NCBI GenBank assembly: GCA_043228905.1
Contig: JBHGNT010000003.1
Span: forward strand, 1,178,001-1,242,000
Length of the DNA stretch: 64,000 bases
From: Azolla caroliniana
Lineage: Eukaryota > Polypodiophyta
Direction: 5' to 3'
A program made the translations under genes and the position numbers. The notes under the pieces were generated by a model that saw nothing but the letters and a program-made list of their open reading frames with translations, was not told where the DNA came from and did no database searches. Below, piece by piece: positions 48,985 through 60,109 of this stretch (the stretch's first letter is position 1; each line of letters opens with the position of its first letter).

Positions 48985-49227
48985 TGTGGTGGTCACATGG
49001 ACCACACCTAGATTAGGCCCCTACCAAGCCCCATGCACCACACATAGACCACACCCAAATTAGGCCCCTACCAAGCCTCATGCACCACACCCAAACTAGG
49101 CCCCCACCAAGCCCCATAATTAGTAGAGCTAATTGGAGCGGGAGAACACCCTCCACGCTAAGAGAGAGTCTATAAAATGTAACTTGAGACATAATGAAAT
49201 GGAGGCTATTCTTGAGAGCATTTCACA
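48985..49227 (+). repeat. 3' LTR of gypsy element 2
   Basis: 243 bp, appears identical to the 5' LTR. GTAT follows. Confidence 0.92.
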
Positions 49228-49562
49228 GTATCAATTGAAGCAAAAACTTCAGCTCGATATTTGGATAGAGCCATGCTCTTAAATTTGCAAGGCTAGCTTT
49301 TCAATGACTTTGGAAATGGAGCTAAGATGATGTCTAGATTGGGGTTACAAAAATAGCCAATAGAATATCGTGATGCCGTAGTATTTAAAACGACTCGATG
49401 CATGCCACTCTTCAACTCATCATTGCTCCATACCTGTACAACAAGAAGACATTAGTAATATTAGAAATTGACATTAACTACATAATAAAATATGCATGGT
49501 GCATTCTATTATATTGCTGATAACTTGATGTTTAATTGCTTGCTTTGGAAACTTGATCTAGA

Positions 49563-49775
49563 GATACATGGATATGCATGAACAACACATTTTTATATCT
49601 TAAAACTAATATCAAGGTAGATATCACCTAGTACACCATTGTAACGATTTGATGCATAATACTATTTGATACATGGATGTGCATCAACACCATAGTTTAA
49701 CATCTTAAACTAATATCAAGGTAGATATCACCTACTACACCATTGTAACAATTCGATGCATAATACTATTTGGAT
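49563..49775. repeat. ~107-bp tandem duplication in last intron of the dioxygenase
   Basis: A unit with AATATCAAGGTAGATATCAC, ACACCATTGTAAC and GATGCATAATACTATTTG occurs twice. Confidence 0.85.
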
Positions 49776-51818
49776 CATTGAACTTATGAAATTATACGTA
49801 ACAATATTACTTTCCATTCTACATTAATTTTACTAATATTATTTACGATAAGCCTCATGTTGTTTGAAAGCCTTCTCTACAAAGATGATGTGATTGTCAT
49901 CAATATCAAGGCACGGTGTTACATGATATATTGAATTAATCTTTGTACTACATGGATATATACCTTATTCTTTATCATGCACAAAAGTTGTAGTGCAACA
50001 TACCTGAAGTATATCACCCACATTCACAACTAATAGGTCAGAACGAGGAAGAATGTTTATCCATGTTCCATCTTGTTGGACTTGCAAACCTCCAATCTCA
50101 TCTTGATATAGGATAGTAAGAATGCAAACATCGGTATGGGGAATTAAACCAAGGGTCTTGTCTGGTTGAGGACATTTACGATAGTGGTTTATCTTCAAAC
50201 CAATGGTATCTTCGCCACCATGTGCGACATGACTCTTGTATATGTTTCTAAATTCTTCATCTTCCTCAGTAATGCCAATCCCTTTCAATAACGACACAAC
50301 CAACTTCTCCGCTAATGCCGAAAAACCCTTTGTGCAATCTTCAATTGCTTCACTATAATAATAATAAATCATCATTACCTTATGACTTTCACATTTATGA
50401 ATTCTAATAGCAATTTTTATTAAATAAGATATCATGTTCATAATGTCAAGATAAAGCCATAGTCTTGATGCTTGAGCTTGTTAATTCAACAAGATAGAGC
50501 TAATATTATATGATATGCCACATTCTTAGCTTCAAATATAGGCAAGGCTTCACCTTTGTGTGCAATTTCATATATGAAAGATCCCACTTTTCCTTATGTT
50601 TTGATTCTCTCTAGAGTACTCAAGGTTACCAGCTTATGAAGGAAGTCATTAGCCCTACAATATTTGACAAATTAATGAAGTTTGGATGTGCCTCTATGCA
50701 ATAGCATTGGGAGAGCATTTCCTACTATCATTGAACCTAGCTTGTTATGATGTGGATCACTTCATAATGGTCTATCTTAATTGTAATATGATCAAGGTTT
50801 CGAACCCATGGATATTTCTTATTGAATTTAACCTAATCATATATATATATATGATGTTGATGATCTACAATCACTCTTGAGAAGCCAGTAGCAAGATGAT
50901 GAAAAACATAAAAATCATTTAAAAAGTATCTAGGGAACCATTTGAAGAGTTTCAGTCCTTGTAACTTCTAAGAAGATGACAATGATGGTCATTAGCTAAT
51001 TAGAATTGTATGGAATGGGGCCCAAAACTTTGGACCGGATGTTGGGCCTTTGAAACATTTGGAATATTCCCCAATGATTCTCTCTAAGCTGATAAACCGA
51101 TAAGAAACAAGTTGTCATCAGGAAAGTTTTGGAGTTGATTGTGAGGAGAAATGTAGGAACTTTCATTTCGGAATTCTCGAGCATTAGTGTTCTGGATTCA
51201 TCTCGCTAAGATCTTTTCAGTAAGAGTTATACGCTACAATTCTAGTAGAGGATCCTTGAACCCTTTGTCGATATTCTCGCATTGGCGGGGAGACGTCTTA
51301 CGTACTTACAAAGGCCCAATTTCGGGTCACAAACTTGGGTAAATTCTAAGGGGCGAGAATAGAGAGAAAGAACCTGAATGAAGGGTCCTCGTGGCCGATG
51401 GGCGGGAGGAGAGCATCGATAACTCGTGAGAGACCGGCGACACGAGGAGCGACTCGAAGGAACTCGGACCGCCACTTGTTTCAAGCTCCGGAATCGTTCC
51501 CGGGCCCATAACCACAGAAGAACCTGTCTCACTGCCTCTCCCTGTTGCCCGAGAGCTTCCCCAATAGTCTCCCTACCTCGGCTTTCTTCTCGAATGGCAG
51601 ATCGAAGAACCTTCGGCTGTATTGTTGAAGTGTTCGGAGGGATCGGAGCGGTACTCCATGGTTTGCCACTTGGAAGAATCCGGTGCTTCTCGCTGCTCTT
51701 GTTAGCTCTTTGATTGTCGTCGATGATGACCAAGTTTTTGATGCTGATTCATCTGGATATGTGTAGATCATAAGCCAAACAATATATGGGAGATGATGGT
51801 GATGGTTGATTATGTGAC

Positions 51819-51960
51819 CTATGCTGACACCATGGAAACACCATACATAAGAGCAAAATGAACCTCCATGGAAACAGCATATTCATCTGATCTATGCTGA
51901 CACCATGGAAACACCAGACATAAGAGCAAAATGAACCTCCATGGAAACACCATATTCAAG
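51819..51960. repeat. ~73-bp tandem duplication in first intron of the dioxygenase
   Basis: A unit with CTATGCTGACACCATGGAAA and AAGAGCAAAATGAACCTCC occurs at 51819 and 51892. Confidence 0.85.
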
Positions 51961-52366
51961 AACACAATTGATAATCATGATATGGTGAGAGCACCACAAT
52001 AAAAGGCACCATCTAAGGAAAGAAAACAGAATGAAGAGCACCACAAATCTGCCTCAATAACATTCATGTGATCTATGTTTGGGGGTTCAGCATAATCTGT
52101 AAAATCTCGGCAACCATTAAATGCTTAAGAAGCTCAATAGGTTCCTTAATATCTTGCTTACCAAGGTGCTGAGGATGTGGTGTCAGAAGAAGGGGTTGCA
52201 AATCAATGATGGGTATGTCATTGCTCCTGGTATAGTCATCAAATGCAACATGGGGCCTTATGATTTCGTCTTCCCATTCGAAATCTCGAAGTGTTAGCTT
52301 GCCTCTCTCATAGCAAGCTAGTGTATGCTTGTCCAATACTTCCTCAATCTCCATATCCATATCCAT

Positions 52367-55300
52367 ATCTCTCTCTCTCTCTCCTTCCTTCTACTCAATT
52401 ATGTGATTGAGCTGACCAGAGAAAGCAATGAGTTGTTTACTTATTTATGAAGTGTTTGTGTATATGTTGTGTCTAATCTTATCTCTTGTCCATCAGCTTC
52501 GAAAAACTTTGGGCGGGAGCCGAATCGAGTCGAGCCGAAAATCCATAATGTATGTATAGGAACCTACTTATGTAATTTCTATAAACTTATTAGCATATTA
52601 TCGGAAAAAAGAAACATTCCCCCAAAGAGGGGCTTGCTCCCAAGATGAGGTTAATTCATGGGTGCCTTCTATTCCATTTACACATGGTGTGTGTTGCGCC
52701 ACATCTCGAAAGTTTGGTGCATCACCCACTTTGTGGTGGACATCAAACATGAGTGGAAATGTAGATACTAGAGCCATCTGGAGGCCTAGGAAAGTTGCGT
52801 TTGGACTTGCTTGAATCTTTAATTCCGTTTGCATCATTGTGTCACATTTTGACGTCCTTTTCATCTTGTTCACGATGCATACATGAGGTAGAAAACGTAC
52901 AATGCACCATAGGTCACCCCTCCTCGTATTGGCCTTGAATAGGCTTTTGCCCATAGAAGAAATGTATTTCACCGATAAAAAAGTACATGCTTTTAAGAAG
53001 GGTGTTAAGTATCTTCCTAGAGGTAGTTTTGATACTAACATTTGTGGATTGTCACACAACCTTATTCATACAAAATCATCTCTTCAATTTTGCCATGCCA
53101 CCACATAGAACATCTTCTCATCCTCCATTATTCAATCGAAGAATATCAATAAGTAGCATGAACTCTTCTAGTCTCTTGGTAAAATAAGTTTCACATTTCA
53201 CCATATTGTTTTGAGGTTATCTTATTGAAGTGTATTGACAAGGCATCTAGAGGTGTGCCTAAAGGGCCCAAGTGGTATGAGAGCAAGTGATTGTAATTGT
53301 TAATGTTTTCTACACTGATGGAATTCCTAAATGACAAACTTAAACCTATTGAAGCAAACTGATTTGCATAATTGTCAAACTAATAAAAAAGCAAAGCAAT
53401 GGGTAAGCATAAATTCACCACCGGTGATCAACAAGAAGATAGATACAATAGAGCTTCTCTTCACTAAGTATTTAAGGAGGTTCGACTTAATGGATTTATT
53501 GGTAGGCACAACTTAATGAAAAACAACACATAGAAGATAGGTAGATATCTTAAAGACAAAAGAAGTATGATCATCTAATAACTACATCATGTAATGGTGA
53601 ATGCCTAGGATGGGCTACAAAACGTTGAATACATGAATCAAAGAAACATAGACATAAAAAAGACGTTAATCATACCACTTTGCAAACACAAAAAACTTGG
53701 TTGATGTGACATAAAACCATATGAGGTTAGCCTAGGCCCTAACCAATCTAAACTGAATAACACGTCAAATTAAACAGTATTGGACCCAAATTGGGGGTAC
53801 TTATATTCCTCAATGATTCATATTGTTTATTTGGGGTACTTATATTCCTCAATGATTCATATTGTTTATTTATTGGTTGTTTCTCTCCAATGTCCACGAG
53901 GCATGTAGGATATATAATTTATTAATTTCTCTTTGTCTTTTCCCATCTTAATAACATCTTGTTCCAAATTACATGCCAAATTGATTTCAACCTAACATAT
54001 ATATGGACGTTCTCAATTTCCAAAAGAACCAAGAATGTCTTTTTCTAGTATCAAGCATCCAACATTATTCTATAGCATGGACAGATTTGAATATTGTTCT
54101 TGTCAAAGTGAGATATTTTGCAAATTCATCTAAGGTAAATACTTTGCTAATCACAAGGAATAATATTACATAGCTTGCCATGTGTAAATGTGGGCTATGA
54201 AGTACATGGATGGGATTTGTTAATATCTAGATAAATGGACGATTATGTCAACATTATTCAATGGCTAGAACATCATATATGTCTTATTTTTACAATCTAT
54301 TGGATGATAAAGGAACATTGGGCAAGTGTTTGCAAGGTAGTTGATATGATGTAGGAATGGGCATAGAGAATGCAACCATAACATTAGTTCTCGTTATTTA
54401 ATTCAACATCTAAAGTTGGAGATTTGACTAGCTCAATCAATATCTTTTGTAAGAGAGCACTAATGCAATTAGTATGTTTATATTTAGTAAGAACTATACA
54501 TATTAGATATATGCCATGTATTAATAAGGTAAATTAGATGTCATGCTTGGATATGGACAAAATACTTCACATGACAACAAAATGTGAATGCATGTAACAT
54601 CGACAACGTAACCATGGGCATTTAGTTCTTGCAATTTAACCCAATATTAAACGCACTATATGTAATTATGTAATTATCCCACTTACATTTATGTAATTAT
54701 GACATGCAAGATATTAAACACTAGCAATATATTTATTTGTATACAAGAAGACCCTTGCTCTCTAAGAACCATGAAAAAATGTCTTTGTGGTTGGGATGAG
54801 CCACCGGATACACATTGATTAAAACAAATCGGGCATTCCTTGCTATAATGAGATGGCATAAAACAAAGGAACAACACATAGAAGGGCAGAACTTAGAAGG
54901 AAATGGGTCTATGCACATGAAGCTGATCAATGGGTGTTGCTTCTTGGAACCTTATAAACACAAGCAAAAAACTGCTCTTGCAATTTCCCTATTCTATTTT
55001 CTGCCACTGATTCATGTGAATAACTTTCTCAATATTTCCCTACCTGTCTTCACCCTTTGAATTTGCCATACCTCCTTTCAATTTTCATCAAGATTTGAAA
55101 TGTCATAGCATTCAAACTCCTTTACTAAATTCATAGTTTTTTAGCATGTAAGGTGTTTCACCTCTCAACTCTTACAAGCTTTTCATATTAACAGTCTTCA
55201 CACTCATATCATCAACATCCATTTTTCGATTTGGAATTCTGTAACTCCTTGTCAATATATCCATGGTTCCCTTTTAAGTACTCTAGTCACCAAACCATTC

Positions 55301-56280
55301 AGAGATTTATCCATTCTTATGACTTTTATTATATTCTGATCTTTTAGCCTTTCTTGCCCTCCAGAATGTTACTGCATGGTTGCACAACTTTGCTGAGGAT
55401 TGCCCAAAGTAAAGTAGTACCCTCCTATAAATGTTGTGAACACAATTGTGGTATGGATGGCATATCACGCTTCTATAACGAACCGAAGCCCCTCAATCTA
55501 GTCTTACTTCTCTGTCTTAACAAACCATTTTATCCAACATCTTGTCATAGTAGTGGCACCACATCTCCCCATGAAATTCCCTAATAGGCATAAAAAGAAG
55601 CCTGGACACATTACTCTCTCGATAGCAAAATGTTCTATCCTCACTTTTCTTTAGTAAACTGTTTTTACTTAGATCAGCAATTGTTTTTTTAAACTGTGAA
55701 CTATACCCTAATCCAAAATCTGTATCAGCAATAGCATCTGTGCACAAACCTGTGATAGGTAGTATTTCCCTTCTTCCTGTCGAGCAAAATATTTCTGCAA
55801 ATTATGTCGCATGCACTAGCATTTGGGTTTTATCAGGCATTGATATTATAATGTCATCAGATGATGATCTACATACTCAATTTTACTAAGTATGATGGAT
55901 ACGTATTGATCATGCTAGGTATTTTCATTAAAAAGTACCTTAGAAGGACTCAGCTGAAATAATATAATATCACCGACTTAAAGTAGTACTACCACCCCCT
56001 TGGTTGAGCAGATAAAGTTGTGAATAAAGATATCCAATAAATAAAATCTATTACACAATGAAAAGCGAGTTACACCTCTGAATAGAAATTACTTGTTTCT
56101 TCTATACAAGCAAAGCAAACGGTGCGTACAGTTCATTCCCCACATCCATGGGTTTTATACAAAATACAATCCACTTAAAAGCCCCATGAAGGTCACTCAA
56201 GATTTCAGACACATTAATGGAAAACTGTGGCAAATTCACATTTTGTGAAATATCCATTCAAGCAAAAGCAAAAAATATTT
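52367..56280. other. Intergenic, no firm gene
   Basis: This lies between the dioxygenase and PEX7. A 154-residue minus-strand open frame (53059-52598) has no signature I recognise and no neighbour to support it. A ~41-bp unit with GGGGTACTTATATTCCTCAA is tandemly duplicated at about 53790-53880. The part from about 55.6 kb on may hold the PEX7 3' untranslated region. Nothing else is recognised. Confidence 0.45.
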
Positions 56281-56304
56281 ATATATTTCACCTAAGGAAA
56301 CCTT

Positions 56305-57255
56305 TTAAGCTCTTGGGTCCATTCCATGTTGCCATACATATACGAGTTCATCCCATGCACTACTAGCGAGCAGACCTTCAACAAGAATGCTCATATCAAG
56401 ACCTACTACAAACTCAGTGTGATGATCATACCTAGCAAGCAAAGCATCTTCAGGAGCCCGATAATCCCACATACACATGGTCATATCATAAGAGCAGGAA
56501 GCAATCAAATTCTCATGATGAGGCGAGAATTTTACTCTTCTAACCGCATAGGTATGACCTTGCATAACGGTGACTGGTTGTCTATGGTTTCTCACATCCC
56601 ATACTCGAATAGACTTATCAACCGAACCTGTAACGATCAAAGAATCATTGTACTTGTTCCAGTCACATCCTAGGATCTCATACTCATGGGCCGGAACAAC
56701 AAGGATCGCATTGGGCTCTCTCACATCCCAACACCTAAGTGTACAATCCCCCGAGACCGAGGCAAAAATGTCGGCATGACGTGGGTTCCATGTGGCATTA
56801 TACACGCAATATGTATGTTCACGGAACGTGCGAAGCGATTGTGGCCGGTCAATTGTCCAAAGCTTAACACTGTCGTCCCAAGAAGAGCTAAGAAAACAAT
56901 CTTTACGAATAGGATTAGAGTCAACAGATGATACCTCATGTGTATGTTCTTCCAGACTCCGGATAGGGTTGGCTAAGGGTGGTGCAAATAAATCCCATAT
57001 CTTGAGGCTACCATCACCACTCGCAGAGAGAAGGATGTTCTCATTGTTTTCAGACCAGGCGCAATCATAGAGGCCATCGTTTGTATTGAATGAGATAACT
57101 TCCACGATGCTCCCATTAGGAGCGAGTTCGAGGACATGCTGGCGTCCATTACCGACTATGCCGAAGTTTTGGGCAGTGGCCACAGCCAGCCGACTCTCAA
57201 TGAAAGGGCTGAATTTGACCGAGTAGCCATTGAAGGGTGTCTTGAAGCTCGGCAT
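56305..57255 (-). CDS. PEX7: Peroxin 7, peroxisomal PTS2 import receptor
   Basis: A single-exon frame of 316 residues on the minus strand, close to the 317 of Arabidopsis PEX7, which also lacks introns. It starts MPSFKTPFNGYSVKFSPF and is built of WD40 repeats with conserved strand ends at about IWD 86-88, LW 132-133, CWD 175-177, VWD 218-220, MWD 262-264 and VW 307-308. It ends VYVWQHGMDPRA. PEX7 binds the nonapeptide PTS2 signal of peroxisomal matrix enzymes in the cytosol and, with PEX5, docks at the peroxisome membrane. No stop, frameshift or missing repeat is seen, so it should be functional. The upstream region is pyrimidine-rich on the plus strand (GA-rich on the sense strand), with a (CT)n tract at about 57648-57685. 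A truncated LINE lies beyond that, about 435 bp from the start codon. Confidence 0.95.
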   Translation of the reverse strand: MPSFKTPFNGYSVKFSPFIESRLAVATAQNFGIVGNGRQHVLELAPNGSIVEVISFNTNDGLYDCAWSENNENILLSASGDGSLKIWDLFAPPLANPIRSLEEHTHEVSSVDSNPIRKDCFLSSSWDDSVKLWTIDRPQSLRTFREHTYCVYNATWNPRHADIFASVSGDCTLRCWDVREPNAILVVPAHEYEILGCDWNKYNDSLIVTGSVDKSIRVWDVRNHRQPVTVMQGHTYAVRRVKFSPHHENLIASCSYDMTMCMWDYRAPEDALLARYDHHTEFVVGLDMSILVEGLLASSAWDELVYVWQHGMDPRA

Positions 57256-57647
57256 GGCGATGGAGAAGCTCCCTTCCTTCTTTCTTCTTGGTTCTTCTTT
57301 TCGATCTTCTTCTTCGAGCTTGCTTCGTTTGCTTCACGTTCTCCTCTTCTTGAAACCCTTTTGTTTCTCTCTCTTTCTCTCTCTCGACTTCTTCGTTTTC
57401 TTCCTCTTCTTCTGCACTACAGAGATCCCAGGAATTCAACTTCTTCTCCTTGATCTTACACAAATGTTGCTTCTTCTCCTCCTCCTCCTGCTCCTGCTCT
57501 TCTGTTTGTCTGTCTTTCTTCCTTCCTTCCTCTGCTTCGCCGATCTCTGTGTGTTTCTTCTGTGGGTGTGGTGGGGGAGGTCGTGTTTTTCTTTATCTTC
57601 TGTTTTTTTGTGGGTCTATTTTTACGCAAAGCATCTTCTTCTTCTTC

Positions 57648-57648
57648 T

Positions 57649-57686
<38 letters not shown>
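57648..57686. repeat. CTT/CT microsatellite between PEX7 and LINE
   Basis: CTT repeats run into (CT)n. It lies in the presumed PEX7 promoter or 5' untranslated region and marks the 5' junction of the LINE. Confidence 0.9.
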
Positions 57687-57688
<2 letters not shown>

Positions 57689-57689
57689 A

Positions 57690-59307
57690 GGGAGGCAAAG
57701 GAGTGGCTATTGGGGATACGCAAGTTAGTCTCTTACTCTACGCAGACGACATTGTCTTGCTCTCGGAGTCGGAACACGACCTACAAAAGCATCTTAATGC
57801 CCTAGATGACTTTTGTACACAACGAGGACTGGTAGTGAATCTAGCGAAAACTAAAGTCCTTATCTTTCATACATCGTCCAGAGTTAGGAGTAAATGTCAC
57901 CTCATCCTCTCTCATAAACTAGTTGAGGTGGTGGGATCTTATGTATACTTGGGAGTCACTTTTAGTGCTCGCTCAGGTAAATTCTCGATGACCCAGGCAG
58001 CCAAAGATAGGCTAACGAGAGGATATGCATCCCTCTCACTCTTAGAGAGACAATGCCACCAAGCATACTTTCAAGAGCCACGGACTAAGGGATGGCTTTT
58101 CGACTCATTAGTGACCCCGTCCCTCATGTATGCATCAGTAGTATGGGCTCCAGGTCTACCATCTTTCATGTGGACGCAATTGGAGAGACCTTTAGTGGTG
58201 ATGTTATCACGTCAACTCCGAAGCAAATCGACAGTACCACATGACATTATTAGAGCGGAGTTTAGCCTACCCCCGATGTTAGTAGAAGCACTCTTTCAAG
58301 TGGTAGCTTTTATTCATCGGATACATAGTCAACCACAAGATAGGATATCCCGTCGAGCCTTTGAGGCATCCCGATCCTTACATGTGTCTGGAGACACCAA
58401 CTCTTGGTATAGCATTGTGGTGAGTTGGTTATTTGCAAATGGCATAGACATCAATAACCTACCTCCCCTTAAGTACAACCATGGGACTGATCAAACTTTA
58501 ATCTCTCGTGAAGATCGTAATAAAGTGATACGCCAAGACATATGGCAAATCTACACTCGATACAAATGGATCACCCCACGAGAGCCACTCCCATCTAAAA
58601 TGGTGTACTATAAGGAACACTTCTTGCACTTCTCTAAGTTAGGGTTTATTACACGACCAAGATACCTAGATACTTTCTTATCAAATGCACTAAGGGTGGC
58701 CATTGGACAACTTAGGATATCATCTCACCAACTTGAGATTGAGAATGGTCGAGCTAATAGAGTCCCTAGAGAGGAAAGGCTATGTAGGTTATGCCACATA
58801 GAGATAGAGGATGAGTATCACTTCACATGCAAGTGCCCAACTTATGCCGAGATACGGGCGGAATACCAAGACATACTAGGACCCTCTCCCACCCTCTCCA
58901 AACTATTAGATACCCCGAGTGTAAAGAGACTAGGTAGGTATATCTTAGAGCTAAAACAACATAGGGAGGATAAATTACAAAGTGTTAATCATAACCCTTT
59001 TACTACTCATCAACATGTACCTAGTGTAATTTTTCAGGAACATGGGGAGACGATGAATGTGGATACACTTATGCCGCTCGGCCTCTCCCTTGAGGAAGCA
59101 GAAATACAAAGAGCAACCAAACGTCCTCGGATGTTGGGCTTCAACACAAGTCAACGTGGAGTAGAAAAGATTAAGAAGATAAGGGAACGTGAGCTACGCC
59201 GACTCGAAGCTATGGTTGGGGTACCTCTTACATGGGGACCACGGGCCACATCCACATGGCAACCCTTTGACCCCCCGCTTCTCTTCGAGAGACTTGGATG
59301 GAAATGA
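57690..59307 (+). pseudogene. LINE ORF2 C-terminal part
   Basis: About 540 codons are open from just after the CT tract to TGA at 59305-59307. The first recognisable motif is the reverse transcriptase active site LLLYADDIVLLSES, followed by the LVVNLAKTKVL motif and the thumb region (SYVYLGVTFSA). Further on is a Cys/His cluster CRLCHIEIEDEYHFTCKCP near the middle of the C-terminal half, as in many plant LINEs. The C-terminus is Arg-rich (RRLEAMVGVPLTWGPR). Endonuclease, ORF1 and the N-terminal palm are missing, so it is not autonomous. The surviving frame has no stop, which suggests a fairly recent insertion. It runs divergently from PEX7. Confidence 0.85.
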
Positions 59308-59504
59308 AATTAGGCCTAGTATAGAATCATTCTCATTGTAGAACATGTTTGTTGTTTTCTTAGAACTATTTAGCTTAAACTCTATTTTATCTTATTTTTA
59401 TTTTTACTTTCGATGAATGGGTAAATATCCCATTTTTGTTGTACACCATTTGTCTCATGGGCCAATTTTGGCCTTAGAAGACGTTAATATATCTTTCTTT
59501 CTTT

Positions 59505-59580
59505 CTTTCTCTCTCTCTCTCTCTCTCCCTATCTCTGTCTCTCTCTGTCTCTCTCTACTCTCTCTCAACCTCTCTCTTCT
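59505..59580. repeat. TTTC/CT-rich tail of the LINE
   Basis: TTTC repeats followed by CT runs with interruptions. Confidence 0.85.
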
Positions 59581-59848
59581 CAACATGGTGTCTTCTCTTC
59601 TCTTTTGAATGAGTGATTCTCTTGGGAGAACCTTTCCGATGATATGATATGATATAATACGATATTCTACGATCCGATCGACGATGGCCTCCTCTCATTC
59701 ATTCATACACAATGAAACAGCGCGAACTATCGACCGAAACATTCAAGACATCCTTCACTGATTGCCTGCCCGAAACCGTTAATGCTCAAGGACCCTTACT
59801 TCTAACCTTGCTCGAAAAGTTTTCTGTCTCCTGCGTAACCAGCAACGT

Positions 59849-60106
59849 TTGATTTGTACTCTTTTGGATAGGAAACAAGTTTTTACTATAGGTGCTCAAG
59901 TTAAAACCGACGATTTGTACTCTTTTCAACAAGGAGCAAGTTGTTACTATTGATGACCAAGTGCAAAACCGGCCATGTTTGATTTGTACTCTTTTCAAGA
60001 GGGAGCAAGTTGTTGCTATAGGCGATCAAGTGTAAAACCGGTGATTTGTACTCTTTTCAACAAGGAGCAACTTGTTACTATAGGTGATCAAGTGTAAAAC
60101 CGGTGA
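59849..60106. repeat. Minisatellite, ~70-bp unit, about four copies
   Basis: Each unit has GATTTGTACTCTTTTCAACA, AGGAGCAAGTTGTTACTAT and GATCAAGTGTAAAACCGG. Confidence 0.88.
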
Positions 60107-60109
60107 TCT

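Larger units (their letters stand above)
44436..49227 (+). mobile_element. Ty3/gypsy element 2, C-rich, without chromodomain
   Basis: This 4.79-kb element has 243-bp LTRs (44436-44678 and 48985-49227) reading TGTGGTGGTCACATGG...GAGCATTTCACA. They appear identical. GTAT lies on both sides (44432-44435 and 49228-49231). A purine tract (AAGGGGGAAT) precedes the right LTR. The usual tRNA-Met primer site is not present after the left LTR. Gag and pol are in separate, overlapping frames. The coding strand is notably C-rich, unlike gypsy element 1 and the local genome. It has one gag frameshift and one pol nonsense codon. The insertion lies 65 bp beyond the stop codon of the dioxygenase pseudogene. 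Confidence 0.93.
49293..52366 (-). pseudogene. 2-oxoglutarate/Fe(II) dioxygenase (DOXC type), probably inactive
   Basis: Four coding blocks on the minus strand fit a plant 2OG dioxygenase. Block 1 (from 52366) has the N-terminal NDIPIIDLQPLL. Block 2 (about 51750-51310) has STGFFQVANHGVP and RFFDLPFEKKAEV. Block 3 (50352-50004) has the iron-binding IPHTD, LTILYQDEIGGLQV and VNVGDILQ. Block 4 (49433-49293) has the second iron His in SGMHRVVLN and the 2OG-binding Arg-x-Ser in ASRYSIGYF. Blocks 3 and 4 join through clean GT-AG sites. Block 2 carries two TGA codons (near 51529 and 51470) and a TAG (near 51350) in the frame that gives family similarity, pointing to at least two small indels or nonsense changes. 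The family includes gibberellin oxidases and flavonol-type enzymes; I cannot assign the substrate. Assembly error in block 2 is possible. Confidence 0.75.
57690..59590 (+). mobile_element. 5'-truncated LINE retrotransposon
   Basis: It begins inside the reverse transcriptase domain directly after the (CT)n tract. The reading frame continues to 59307, followed by a 3' untranslated region to about 59490 and a TTTC/CT-rich tail. The 5' truncation is typical of target-primed insertion. There is no clear poly-A tail; the CT-rich tail is also seen on the decayed relative at 36096-36247, so it may be the real end of this family. Confidence 0.8.

Noticed and set aside
52598-53059. 154-residue minus-strand open frame
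   Set aside because: No motif, no splice context and no neighbour supports it. It is kept only as unexplained sequence.
57136-57805. Leu/Phe/Ser-rich plus-strand open frames upstream of the LINE
   Set aside because: They are translations of CT/CTT-rich sequence antisense to the PEX7 leader, not proteins.
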